Part shown: positions 29,401-44,400 of the stretch, piece after piece
Numbering within the stretch: position 1 is the first letter of the stretch
Layout: every line of letters starts with the position of its first letter
From: Antedon bifida
Taxonomy: Eukaryota; Echinodermata; Crinoidea; Comatulida; Antedonidae
DNA: 64,000 nt
Direction: 5' to 3'
NCBI GenBank assembly: GCA_963402885.1
Contig: OY727098.1
Coordinates: 7,373,001-7,437,000, forward strand
Notes under the pieces: generated by a model
The model's database searches: none
The model's input: the letters and a program-made list of their open reading frames with translations, nothing else
What the model was told of the DNA's origin: nothing
Position numbers and translations under genes: made by a program

Positions 29401-32400
29401 AATAATAATAAGTTATGTTTGCCCTGACTACCATTCTCATTGTTATGGTTGTAGGCCTATACCCGTCTTCCATCTTAAAGCCTTCTGGCATCCCTCCCTC
29501 CTCAGAAGATGATCACAACATCTTTGCTGCAAACATTATAGTTGCCATGCTATCTCTCATATTATATTCCAAGTTGCGATTCATCTTCTCTTTGACAGCA
29601 CACATCTATGAAAACTTAAATTGATGCATTTTCAATGAGAATTGTAATAAAAGATCATTTCAACTCATGAAATAAAAAAATGCTTAAAGAGTCATTAGAT
29701 TGCAAGATGGTTTAATGTTCTCAAGTCTAGTCTACTTGTCTGGGGTAATTTTCAATCCTCTGTATTTAATGTGTTCTCTCGAATATCACCATAATATTGT
29801 CCGTAATAAAATTTTATGTTAATGTACAATTCTTTATATCCACTTTTCTTTTTAATGAAAAAGAATACAGATACAGCAAAGAACCTATGGAATGAGTGCA
29901 GAATCTGTTTAGGATTTAGCCTATTCTCACTCCTGGTTATTTTTCATTGCTGACCTAATTTAAATATTTTTGGTAAAGTGTTTTATATACCGTAGTGTTC
30001 TTTTCTGTTTTAAATATTTTTATATTCTACTATGAAATACACTCAAAATTATAGTATATCTTCCCTGAATATGGTGTCACAAAAAAGGCGTTCTACTGTA
30101 GTTTGGTACCAAAATGTACCAGTTTTATTTTAAAAATATTAAAAAGTATTACAAAAATGTACCAAAAGTGCAGTGAAATGTATTTTCTGTCAAAGAAATG
30201 TTAAATACTGTGTTGTTTATGTCCAATATTTCTGACAGGTGACAAAGTGGTCTATTGATTTGGATTTATGTACAACATTTGCAACAACATTTGTCTAAAA
30301 GAGTGAGTGACGTTTAATACAAAGGAATGATAATAACTCATGGATGCATGAGAATTTTCAAATAATTTAAATAAAATCGGGAAAAAATATAATATTGTCA
30401 TATAAAGAAGTTCATATGTTTTCTTTATTCAATTATCATTTTTGGCTAAATTGTTAATGCTTATTGCATCCCTGTCATTGTATATCTGTATAATTACATA
30501 TTAAAGCAATGTTAGCTAAAATTCATATCTTTTGTATGCATTTTATTATTGTTATTATTATATTTAAAAAAAAAGACAAATGCCAATTTCAGCTTTGTCG
30601 CATACATAGATAAATGTAAAGTCTCTTGCGTACGTCAATGCGTATTCATTTGAATATGATGACAATTACGAGGACAATTGTAATAATATTCCACAATGAA
30701 CGGAGATTGCTATGCATCAGGCTTCGGGCTTGCAAGATATGAAATGCCTTTATAGATATAGTTTGTGTTGAATTTCCGACAAATCGTGCAATATTATAAA
30801 TTTGTCAATTTATTTCAACTGAGTAATAAACTAATTCATTAATTTAGTATTGCATATCACAGACAATTCTTGACAAGAATTTCACTGTTTGAATCATTGA
30901 TTATTTTGTGGGTAGATTGTAAAGAGCAAATCTAATATTTTCAGTTTATGATAAATTAAGAGCAAAATTAGTTGTTAGTGTGGAATTATTTTCCAAAGTA
31001 TTGATTTAATTTGTCAGTTTTCTTTAAAAAAAACCTATGTGCCTGTGTCTCATTTGAGGCTTAAGGAGTGAATAGAAACAGTTATGAGTATACTGGCATG
31101 ATCAGGATTGAACCCTGCACCTTGGGATTAAAATACATTTAAGCACCAACCTAGAGCTCCACTACATAATAACCTATATACATAATTTCCAAATGAGGAA
31201 CAGAGGTAAAAGGAGGAACCAGAATTGTCAAATTAACCTGTTTCAGGAAGCAAGATATAGAGAACTCTAGTGAGGAAGCTGTCGCAAGACAGAGAGCCCA
31301 GGGGAGGATCTAGGGATACAGTGCTAGGGGCATGCCCTCCTACTTTTGACAGCTACTTTTTGATATATAATTAAATATTATTTTGCCCTTTCCCATTTGG
31401 AACTGGGTAATGTAAGATATGACAAATAGTTAACGAGAAACCCATTGATTTGTCAGAGTGGGAAGGAAAAGAGATTGAAGACTGAAATAAAGAGCGGGGT
31501 AATTACCAAACTCATTGAGGTAACTTTAAGCATCTATTTGATTTCTCAAGAACAGCTTATATTCTTACATAAGCAACAATCTGGGCCGGATGTGGAGATT
31601 GCAGAACATAGCCTGAAGAAATACAGCGAATGAACTTACAACCTTATTCGTGTGTCAAACATTAAACCTACACGCAAGTCAATTGGAAACCAACATAGGG
31701 TATCGAGTTGTGTAGGTCGCAGTATCATGTTTCGCTGACAAAACACTGAACTGCCTACGTTTGATTGGACAAGGCAGACGAATAACTCTATTTAGTTCGT
31801 ACTAATATTGAGCTATTTTTTTTATAGATTAGAGGCTTTGTTGTTAAAAGCAGACATCAAGCTGGGGTGAGTCGTATAACATTCGATGATCACATGACCA
31901 CATCATAAACATAACTAAGGAACAGAACATTAGCGATATAAACGCAATGCAACACCCTATTTGGTACGAAATTACTGAAAGATTTGCAGAAAAATTATAA
32001 TAAGATAATAAAATAATTATTTAATGAAGAAATACTATACTCTGATTTCATGAATGATTAAACATAGAATGCAGAGTACAAATATAGATTTGATAAAGAC
32101 TATTAGGTTACTATAGTAGTCAAAGAACAAATTAACCACCTTTTAATGCATTGGACTATTAGATATATATACTCCATTGTAACTTTGATAATGCCGAATG
32201 GTTCTATAGAACATATAAACATCATTGTTCCTTGACAATAAACAGGAAGCTCGAGTTAAATAACATTTTTTCACCATTATTGTAAACAATATCTGACCAA
32301 TTCTTGGTCTGTAGAAATATGTTTTAAAACAATTACCTCCTCATCTCTTATTTAAGATTTAAATGTTATTTTTTATTACTTTTCTCATTGTTTTTATACT

Positions 32401-35400
32401 GTCCTATCATGCCACGCATGAATAAGGAAACTTGGGTGCGAGTCACTTGGCAGTCCTCTTTTGACCTGTTATACAGGTATTTTATATTTTGTCTTGTCTG
32501 TCTATATTTATATCTATCTATAATTAATGTAAATAAATGCTCCAATCCAAATAATTGGTTTCAAGGCACTTATGTTGTTAGTATTGTTTATTGTTTTTTT
32601 ATTGACAATAAAACTTAGGAAAAATACCAAATGTTTTTCAATTATGTCAAAAAATTACAATTTTGTTATTGAACGTAAAGAAGTTTTCTCCCCCTTATTT
32701 TTAATGTTATCATTTCACTTCACTTTGATATTTAAAAGGTGGATTTTAATTTTTTACACTTGACAATATGGGGTTGCAGGTCGCTTCATTGATATTGTAT
32801 TTACAGATACAGATTCCTTTTGTTATCCAAAATAATGGAAATTACAGTGCTCAAATCTTGGCTTGCCTAAAATAAAAATATGGGAAAAAAGAACTATCTA
32901 ACAAATATTTCTTCTTCGTATTTGGAGCCAACTTCAGATGTGAAGACTCTGCTCCTCCAACTCTGTTTGCAAGCTCTACAGTATTTGGTTGTGTGGTATT
33001 ATTCTATTTATTTATTCTTTTGTATTTGCAAATTTTGTACTGTATTTCAAGATAGAAGGGAATCATGGACTTTACTTTCTGCAACTTGGTTGTTTGATCT
33101 TCACACCTTGTAAGAGATAAGACATTCAAACAGTCCATGGTGACAAGAAACTTGTATTCATTGCATTTCTTCCTTTGCTTCGTAAGTTTGGGACATTTTA
33201 TACTAATGATATGCAACGATCTGATTCCATGCAATTCAAAAATATCATATTTTCAAAAGTCTTCAGTTTCATCAAGTTTTAAACATCTCAACTAATTACA
33301 CTTGGCAATACGAGACTACAAATACGGTAATACATTTGCAACATTTTCTACTTGGCCAATTTTGGAGCATCGTGATACTACGACTGTCCCTCTTAATCAT
33401 ATGCAATGATGATACTACAACACGCGCTCCCCGAGGCACCTTCTAAAAACAACTCATCGTTATCGATTCAGCTGCAAGTGACTATAAGTAATAGCACATA
33501 TGAAATTACATAGAGAACGATAACGCCATTATAAAAGGTTGACCAGGAGGTTTAAAGTGGGTCTCTTTGTCGTTTCATTTAAATTTTAAACATGACATTC
33601 TTTGAGATCAATCGAAATGCATAACTTACATAGCTCATTATAGTATGCATTTACTATCACAACAACCACACTTGATTTATTATTGTCAAAAGTCTGTGAC
33701 ATGGTTCTAAAATAATACTTGAGCTTGTTTACGTAGCTTTATATGAAAAGCATAAAGGACATGTTCATGAGGTCTTTTTGTATCACTAATAAACACAATC
33801 ACATTATAATTAGTGTCGATTTTTGTTACAAACCGAGTGTCACAGTTCAGGGAGAACATCTGGTATGCAAATTTGGTTCGTTGCATGACTTTTATATCAT
33901 AATTAGTATGTACAATACAGTAATTGTGTACCAGCTTTGTGTCAAACGAAAGACAGTGTCGTAAGAGGTGCCTTCCAATAATCTTTTCCTAGGTCAAACC
34001 AACTGTAGTTTATGCTAAATACGATAAAAATCATAACTACATACATCTGAACATGGCTCTAGACTATTTTAATATGCCAATACATCACTATGACATGAGA
34101 CAGCATAGCTTCCTTTCACACTCCAGTATGGGTTTACTCATGCCAATACATCACTATGACATGAGACAGCATAGCTTCTTTTCACACTTCAGTATGGGTT
34201 TAACTCATGTCAATACGTCACTATGACATGAGGCAGCATAGCTTCTTTTCACACTTCAGTATGGGTTTAACTCATGTCAATACTTCACTATGACATGAGG
34301 CAGCATAGCTTCTTTTCACACTCCAGTATGGGTTTACTCATGCCAATACATCACTATGACATGAGACAGCATAGCTTGTTTTCACACTCCAGTATGGGAC
34401 ACATGTCAATACATCACTATGGCATGAGGCAGCATAGCTTCTTTTCACACTCCAGTATGAGTTTAACACATGCCAATACTTCACTATGACATGAGACAGC
34501 ATAGCTTCTTTTCACACTCCAGTATGAGTTTAACTCATGTCAATACATCACTATGACATGAGGCAGCATAGCTTCTTTTCACACTCCAGTATGAGTTTAA
34601 CTCATGTCAATACATCACTATGACATGAGGCAGCATAGCTTCTTTTCACACTCCAGTATGAGTTTAACACATGCCAATACTTCACTATGACATGAGACAG
34701 CATAGCTTCTTTTCACATTCCAGTATGGGTTTAACACATGTCAATACATCACTATGACATGAGACAGCATAGCTTCTTTTCACATTCCAGTATGGGTTTA
34801 ACACATGTCAATACATCACTATGACATGAGGCAGCATAGCTTCTTTTCACACTCCAGTATGAGTTTAACTCATGTCAATACATCACTATGACATGAGGCA
34901 GCATAGCTTCTTTTCACACTCCAGTATGAGTTTAACACATGCCAATACTTCACTATGACATGAGACAGCATAGCTTCTTTTCACATTCCAGTATGGGTTT
35001 AACACATGTCAATACATCACTATGACATGAGACAGCATAGCTTCTTTTCACATTCCAGTATGGGTTTAACACATGTCAATACATCACTATGACATGAGAC
35101 AGCATAGCTTCTTTTCACACTCCAGTATGAGTTTAACTCATGTCAATACATCACTATGACATGAGGCAGCATAGCTTCTTTTCACACTCCAGTATGAGTT
35201 TAACACATGCCAATACTTCACTATGACATGAGACAGCATAGCTTCTTTTCACATTCCAGTATGGGTTTAACACATGTCAATACATCACTATGACATGAGA
35301 CAGCATAGCTTCTTTTCACACTCCAGTATGGGTTTAACACATGCCAATACTTCACTATGACATGAGACAGCATAGCTTCTTTTCACACTCCAGTATGGGT

Positions 35401-38400
35401 TTTACTCAGGTCAATACTTCACTATGACATGAGACAGCATAGCTTCTTTTCACACTCCAGTATGGGTTTAACTCATGTCAATACATCACTATGACATGAG
35501 ACAGCACAGCTTCTTTTCACACTTCAGTATGGGTTTAGCTCATGTCAATACATGGCATGAGACAGCATAGCTTCTTTTCACACTCCAGTATGGGTTTAAC
35601 TCATGTCAATACTTCACTATGGCATGAGACAGCATAGCTTCTTTTCACACTCCAGTATGGGTTTAACTCATGTCAATACATCACTATGACATGAGACAGC
35701 ACAGCTTCTTTTCACACTCCAGTATGGGTTTAACTCATGTCAATACTTCACTATGACATGAGACAGCATAGCTTCTTTTCACACTCCAGTATGGGTTTAA
35801 CTCATGTCAATACTTCACTATGACATGAGGCAGGATAGCTTCCTTTCACACTCCAGTATGAGTTTAACTCATGTCAATACATCACTATGACATGAGGCAG
35901 CATAGCTTGTTTTCACACTCCAGTATGGGTTTAACTCATGTCAATACATCACTATGACATGAGACAGCACAGCTTCTTTTCACACTTCAGTATGGGTTTA
36001 ACTCATGTCAATACATCACTATGACATGAGGCAGCATAGCTTGTTTTCACACTCCAGTATGGGTTTACCTCATGTCAATACATCACTATGACATGAGGCA
36101 GCATAGCTTCTTTTCACACTCCAGTATGGGTTTAACACATGTCAATACTTCACTATGACATGAGACAGCATAGCTTCTTTTCACACTCCAGTATGGGTTT
36201 ACCTCATGTCAATACTTCACAATGACATGAGGCAGCATAGCTTCTTTTCACACTCCAGTAAGGGTTTAACACATGTCAATACATCACTATGACATGAGAC
36301 AGCATAGCTTCTTTTCACACTCCAGTATGGGTTTAACTCATGTCAATACTTCACTATGACATGAGGCAGCATAGCTTCCTTTCACACTCCAGTATGGGTT
36401 TAACACATGTCAATACTTCACTATGACATGAGGCAGCATAGCTTGTTTTCACACTCCAGTATGGGTTTAACACATGTCAATACATGGCATGAGACAGCAT
36501 AGCTTCTTTTCACACTCCAGTAAGGGTTTAACACATGTCAATACTTCACTATGACATGAGACAGCATAGCTTCTTTTCACACTCCAGTATGGGTTTAACT
36601 CATGTCAATACATCACTATGACATGAGACAGCACAGCTTCTTTTCACACTCCAGTATGGGTTTAACTCATGTCAATACTTCACTATGACATGAGACAGCA
36701 TAGCTTCCTTTCACACTCCAGTATGAGTTTAACTCATGTCAATACATCACTATGACATGAGACAGCATAGCTTGTTTTCACACTCCAGTATGGGTTTACC
36801 TCATGTCAATACATCACTATGACATGAGGCAGCATAGCTTGTTTTCACACTCCAGTATGGGTTTAACTCATGTCAATATGTCACTATGACATGAGACAGC
36901 ATAGCTTGTTTTCACACTCCAGTATGGGTTTAACTCATGTCAATACATCACTATGACATGAGACAGCATAGCTTGTTTTCACACTCCAGTATGGGTTTAC
37001 CTCATGTCAATACATCACTATGACATGAGGCAGCATAGCTTGTTTTCACACTCCAGTATGGGTTTAACTCATGTCAATACATCACTATGACATGAGACAG
37101 CATAGCTTCCTTTCACACTCCAGTATGGGTTTAACACATGTCAATACATGGCATGAGACAGCATAGCTTCTTTTCACACTCCAGTATGGGTTTAACACAT
37201 GTCAATACATGGCATGAGACAGCATAGCTTCTTTTCACACTCCAGTATGAGTTTAACACATGTCAATACTTCACTATGACATGAGACAGCATAGCTTCTT
37301 TTCACACTTCAGTATGGGTTTTACTCATGTCAATACTTCACAATGACATGAGGCAGCATAGCTTCTTTTCACACTCCAGTATGGGTTTAACTCATGTCAA
37401 TACATCACTATGACATGAGACAGCATAGCTTCTTTTCACACTCCAGTAAGGGTTTAACACATGTCAATACTTCACAATGACATGAGGCAGCATAGCTTCT
37501 TTTCACACTCCAGTATGGGTTTAACTCATGTCAATACATCACTATGACATGAGACAGCATAGCTTCTTTTCACATTCCAGTATGGGTTTAACTCATGTCA
37601 ATACGTCACTATGACATGAGACAGCATAGCTTCTTTTCACACTTCAGTATGGGTTTTACTCATGTCAATACTTCACTATGACATGAGACAGCATAGCTTC
37701 TTTTCACACTCCAGTATGGGTTTAACTCATGTCAATACGTCACTATGACATGAGACAGCATAGCTTCTTTTCACACTCCAGTATGGGTTTAACTCATGTC
37801 AATACGTCACTATGACATGAGGCAGCATAGCTTCTTTTCACACTCCAGTATGAGTTTAACACATGTCAATACTTCACTATGACATGAGACAGCATAGCTT
37901 CTTTTCACATTCCAGTATGGGTTTAACTCATGTCAATACGTCACTATGACATGAGACAGCATAGCTTCTTTTCACACTCCAGTATGGGTTTAACTCATGT
38001 CAATACGTCACTATGACATGAGACAGCATAGCTTCTTTTCACACTCCAGTATGGGTTTACCTCATGTCAATACATCACTATGACATGAGACAGCATAGCT
38101 TCTTTTCACACTCCAGTATGGGTTTTACTCATGTCAATACGTCACTATGACATGAGACAGCATAGCTTCTTTTCACACTTCAGTATGGGTTTTACTCATG
38201 TCAATACTTCACTATGACATGAGACAGCATAGCTTCTTTTCACACTCCAGTATGGGTTTAACTCATGTCAATACGTCACTATGACATGAGACAGCATAGC
38301 TTCTTTTCACACTCCAGTATGGGTTTAACTCATGTCAATACGTCACTATGACATGAGGCAGCATAGCTTCTTTTCACACTTCAGTATGGGTTTAACTCAT

Positions 38401-41400
38401 GTCAATACTTCACTATGACATGAGACAGCATAGCTTCTTTTCACACTCCAGTATGGGTTTACCTCATGTCAATACGTCACTATGACATGAGACAGCATAG
38501 CTTCTTTTCACACTTCAGTATGGGTTTAACTCATGTCAATACATCACTATGACATGAGACAGCATAGCTTCTTTTCACACTCCAGTAAGGGTTTAACTCA
38601 TGTCAATACGTCACTATGACATGAGACAGCATAGCTTGTTTTAACACTACAGTAAGGGTTTAACTCATGTCAATACGTCACTATGACATGAGACAGCATA
38701 GCTTGTTTTAACACTACAGTATACTGAACTAATTTAGAGGCAGCCACAATTAGGCAAGCCCCGAGTCGACTTAATAAGTGTGAAAGGGCTCTCAATTCTG
38801 ATGAGAGCTTAGCAGTTCCTAATTGGCATCAATTATGAGAGCTCAAGAGTATCGGTTTAGTAGCTCTAATAGAAGAGGTACAACATTTTTCATTGCAACG
38901 ATTGAATTGCTACAATTACGTAACATATAGTATAACAATGTAAAATGTACAATCAAATAAATGTGTGTATTTTGGCTAATTTTACCAAATTTAGATGTTT
39001 TTAAAGATTTTTCTGCCGTATCACTTTATTTACATATTTATAATTATATTTTATAACTTATAGTTAATTAGTTAGTTATAAGAAAATATTTGGAGCTATA
39101 ATAAGTTTTTGGACAAATAATAAATTGGAGATCTTTTTTATCCAATTGAAAAAAAAAAGATTATTTCTAAGTTTTGTTTAACACATTGTTGAAACGGTAA
39201 TCAACAAACAGGACATTGCAAATAAATAAAAATTGAATATATTTTAATTAATTTGTATGTAATTAATATTTTTTCATCATCTTGTACTCCAATAATAAAC
39301 ATGACATCGGTAACAATTTTAGCAACTAACAGAGTCATTATCATTGACGGTTTGTATAGGTAATGACAGATTGTATTAATTGTGTTTACGTTAAAATTTG
39401 CTCAAATGTAAATTATGACTATTCTATCTGACATACAAGTATCTAATTACCACATGATATTATAATTTGTAAGCTATTAAAAACTGAAAAATAATTCTTT
39501 AGTCTTCAATAATTTCATAAATGTATATGTATTCAAATCTAAAGAAAATAAATTGGTTATAAATACTTAATATCATGTTATATTATATCATAAATTAAAA
39601 TTTTTTTTAATTAATTATAATATAGCATAAGTTAAACACTACTAACATAAAATAATTATAAATTATATATCTTCTTTGATTGACTCTTTTCAATGAATTG
39701 TGGCCCTGATTTTGGCCCTCTTTTTGGACTTTTAATTTGTGTTCAATGCAACACAAACTCAAAGGCAAACAAGCTAAAATTTTGAGTAGAAATGGCAGAA
39801 AGTGTTTAAATAACAAATTGACACATTTTTATTTTGCAAAAATAATGTAAAAACCCATAAAACATTTGACAATTAAAATCTACCACACAAATCTACTCTT
39901 CATCTGTCTCTATAAAAACTAGGCCATAAACATGTTTAATAGATTTTTATATAATTTTTCAACATTTTTATAGCTTTGGCAATAAGCATAGTATTATGTA
40001 GAATGGTCGTATAAATATTGAAGGCTAATGGGATGAGGGGGTGGTACAAACATATGCAGTTAAGGTATTAATTCACTGTGTAATGGGATAACGAAAATGA
40101 CATTTAAAACTGTAGGTTTATAAATATAGAAAATGGATAGGAATATAATTTACAAGAAAGCTGTTTAATCTGGGATAATAAAAGCAATTATAAAAACTTA
40201 AACAGTTACTTGGGTAGATAATTACATGAAATAAAAATACTAAACAATTTTAAATGTAATAATAGCAAAGAAGAAAACTAAATTATTTAAATGTTATGTT
40301 TCAATTGGTTACTACGTCACACTTATAACAGCTAAATAAATAATCTTAAAATAACAAGAAAGCCGTTAATCTTGTTAAATGTTATTTAAGCAATTATAAA
40401 AACTTAAAGATAATTATGGTACTTGGGTACTGTAGAACACAACTAAGATAGCTAGATAGAAAACAACTTTAGACTATATAAAGAAATATAATTTATGAAA
40501 CAGGAAAATTAAATTAATTAATGTTCAAAGGGGACATTATGTCACACTTTAATAGAACAACTAGATAAATAAGCTTAAAATAAAAAAATTATATTAATTA
40601 TTATGGGTTTATTCTTACATTTTATAGAAATTAAAACACACACACTATTATAAAGAAGGGGCCACCACAACACGAACGGCTGAATACAAAATACCTTTTA
40701 TACAAACTTCACTATAAGCTTATTACGAGGGAGTAAATAGCCTAACGAATAAAATCTATACGACGTGATTGCATGGTGTTAAAAGTGCGGCAAGTGTCTT
40801 TCGTGAAAACCCTGAAGGAATGCCCGAGAGGATACAAAATCATCACGTTACTTCACAAGTATTTGTTAATTTTACGAGTAGGGGTGAGGGCATCTTTACA
40901 AGATTTTACTATTTATTATATTACTGAAGAAGTTGTGAACTGCTAAGTAAAGATATCAAAATACATTTCAACTCAATTGATTTATAAAGAAATATGTATT
41001 TAAAAAAATAGAATCATGATTTTAGAAGTACTCAAAACAACCTTCAATATTGCATGTTCTTTATCTCAATAATTTATTTTTTGGGTATGCCGAAGAAAAG
41101 AGACCAATGAAAATATGGACAAATAGGATACAGGAGGACTTTATAACAGTATTAAAAATAACACTTGCCCACTTAAGACACACCCGTAAAGTGTGTGTTA
41201 AGTACAACACGCTACGTCTAACGACGATGAAGTGTATTAATATATATATATATGTGTGAATATATGTTGTGAATATATATATATATATATATAAACACAG
41301 CAGGCAAAGAACATTAATAATATACTGAAATTTAATTAATTAATTTGAAACGATAAAGATGAGGAAATCTGTGAGAATGAGAAAAAGTCGCCCCAACCGA

Positions 41401-44400
41401 GACTCGAACTCGGACCGTCTGCTTGATATGCAGTTGCCCTAACCATTAGACCACTGGGGCTTTCATGGTATTGTTCAAACTCGATTGGATAGCGACTCTT
41501 TAACATATATATATATATTATAAAGTAAATGGTCTCCCATGGTTTCCTATGTCTCCTTTATCTCCTTTTATAAATGCCAAGTGGTCATGTTGGACATGCT
41601 TTCAGTTTGACAGTGTTACAACTATTCTCTTTTCAGATGGGGTAGAAAGTTAAATGGAAATTATACTGTACTTCTTGAAACTATAATACTTCAAATGTTT
41701 GTATAAAAATGAATCTGTGGTTATTGTGTGAGACAAAGATACTCTTTATGGCATCATTGTCAATTGTATATATTGGGTTTGATACTGTATGGTTCATTGC
41801 TAATTTTGTATTAAATGGTATTAAGACTATATACAATTATAGCTTTCCTACTGTTGAATAAAATGAAATAGTGCAAATGAGATTTCAAAAACAAAAATCC
41901 TGATATTTGTTTTACTCGATGTGAAATTGATTGTATGTTTAAAAAAAAAATAAAAACGTCAAACAGTTCTTGATGAGTACGTACAAAATATGTTAATTTC
42001 ATATAAGGCAATATTTCCGAATCAGAATATGCATGGTACACCTGCAACTGTACTGTAAAACACCTGCTGATAAAAAGTAATGACAAACAAATCGGAACAC
42101 ATAAACACACAACAATTTACATTACAAGTAGAAACACAGACAAAATATAGACAGATTACATAATAATCATATACATTTATAAACCACTCAACATTTACAT
42201 TTTAAAAGTTTTTTGTACATCCATATATGGGCTAAAAATATATAATTGAAGATTAGAACATTTTTTATTAAAATTTAAATTTAAGCTGGAGTACTTTATT
42301 TAAAATATTCAATATTGGTCTAATGGTATTATATGCTAAAGCAAGAAGTCGCATGTTGAAATCAAGTTAAAGACATTTATCAGATTGCACAAAACAACAA
42401 AAAACTTTGATATTAATGAAGTTTTTTGTTACATTAATTTGCTTGTTCATTTTATATAAGTATTTTCTTTATGGTTATTTTTTAAGGCTTCACAGGCAGT
42501 TCTACAAAAAATGAATGCATATTAGAAGAATGCACTGGTAATGACATACACAATATAATGCCATAATGTCATAACAATTTTTGATTAATTCCTAAAAACC
42601 ATAATATTTAATATCGCAAATATTTAATCAACAGCTGTTGATGCTCACTTACCCTTGGAGACTCGTCCACAAGCAGAATTGAACACCGTTCACAGCGAAG
42701 AAGCGATATTGTTAGCTCCAGTATCCGACGCATTATGCTAGAGAGTGTACTCTGCTCTTCGAATATCACCCTTGCTAAATCAAGAAGAACCTAAAAAAGT
42801 ACACAAAATAACATAACTAAAACTCTGTCCACACAGTTCAGCACTTTTAATGCTCTTTTTTATTATATTTATTTTATATATATGTGGCATTTAATTGCTT
42901 TTTAATCATTAGTATTGCAGTCAGGATTAGAACCCAAGCTTTTGCAATTGGTAAACAGCCACCCGGCTACTTTGCCACTCTAATAACCGAGTATGTAGAA
43001 TCTTATCTGTAGTTAAGTTAAGTTAAGTTTCAAATTAAAAGATAATTGGTTGTTGTTCTACAAGTCTCTTCTTAGTATAATTGCATATAATAGAAGCCCT
43101 CATAGTGACATCTCACCCATATTGATGAAACACCCATATTGATGGAAAACTGTTTTGGTATTCAAAGTGTCCCCTAAATAAGGGTTCTTTAGTACCTTGT
43201 TGCGTTTCACTTCCAGCATGGCACGCTGGTACAGACGAGCATTATTAATACCGATTCCACAAAACTGCAAGTATTGTTCAAACACCTGTAAAGATAAAAT
43301 AAGTTACCATGTTTATTTGAATAAACGCCTTGTTTTAAATAAATGCCGCTCATTAATAAATGCTCCGCAACAAACCCCTCAGAAAAATGTTTAACAAAAT
43401 AAGCACCCTGGAGTGTTTATTCGAAAAAATATGGCAATAGTCATATAAATCTTGTATAAAAATTGAGCAATTATAATTAAATACAAGGACACGTTGGATT
43501 ATTACTCTTCAACATCCGTAATTATAATTGTTATCTGTAAACGTGACATCAGTAAACTATAGTAGTCTGATGATAGTGCGCAATTTCCTTTTTTTTACAA
43601 GTGAAAAAACACATGTTTATTGGTAATACTCTATTATGTCCACCTAAAACTTACATTTTTGTGGTTATGTAAATCAATTGTGTTGCTATGCACTGTGTAA
43701 ATTATATATAAATCATACTGTCAAATTATAGAAACAGTGCTCATATTCAGAACATGATCTTATAATCGCGTTGAGCATAGCTCATTGGCGAAAGTTCCAT
43801 ATTTTTTATTTGTATGAAAAAATGCCTCTGGTGGGATTCGAACCGGCGACCTTTCGCTTACAGGGGGAGTATCATACCATTAGACCACAGAGCCATATAT
43901 GGTATTATCGCAGATATTCACCCACCAGATACATACATTCTCTCATACTACAAACGCCCTCACAATCAGTGGAAGCATATAATTCTTATATATATATAGA
44001 TCAGGCAGTATTTTATAATAATTTTTAATTTTCAAGTCAATAAATATGTTTAACAAAGTTTTGTTGAGCATGACAGCGGTTTAAGATGGAATGTTTAAAT
44101 TATAAATGGGTAATAATTGTAAGTAATTATAAGTATACGAACCCCTATTAATGGGACACTTTAGTGGCTTAACAAAGTGCCTCTTAATAATTAAGGGTGT
44201 CCACTGAATCTACATAATGGTGCTATTTAAAAAATAATTAAAATAATAATTTAATAAGACCATTATCTTAAACACGATTAAATAGAAACATTTCAGTTGC
44301 TTTTTCTGAAATTATTAAATGGCTTTTCTGGTGTATGTAATGATTTATGTTTAGCCCCTAGATATATTGGATTGGTAAGGTTGTTGTCCTGTAATTTCCT

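Larger units (their letters stand above)
22249..34066. other. First part of the ~20-kb PDE5 intron
   Basis: Very AT-rich and without recognisable coding sequence. It holds a 14-base C run at about 22,720-22,733, GAT microsatellites at about 23,785-23,880 and 28,560-28,650, a MITE (24,207) and a SINE (31,036). Short open frames here have no codon bias, splice context or family resemblance. Confidence 0.6.

Noticed and set aside
34274-34489. 71-codon open frame inside the 67-bp array
   Set aside because: The unit length is not a multiple of three and the frame ends where the array drifts. It is a satellite by-product.
34067-38722. CRISPR-like array of repeats and spacers
   Set aside because: Units are contiguous and homologous over their full 67 bp with no unique spacers, and the genome is eukaryotic.
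41811-42110. 99-codon minus-strand open frame
   Set aside because: It lies in AT-rich intron 3' of the exon at 42,653, has no PDE5 similarity and would add nothing in frame.
42653-42654. Alternative donor one base earlier (CCAAG|GG)
   Set aside because: It would shift the frame of the next exon into an early stop codon. GTAAGT one base later keeps the frame.
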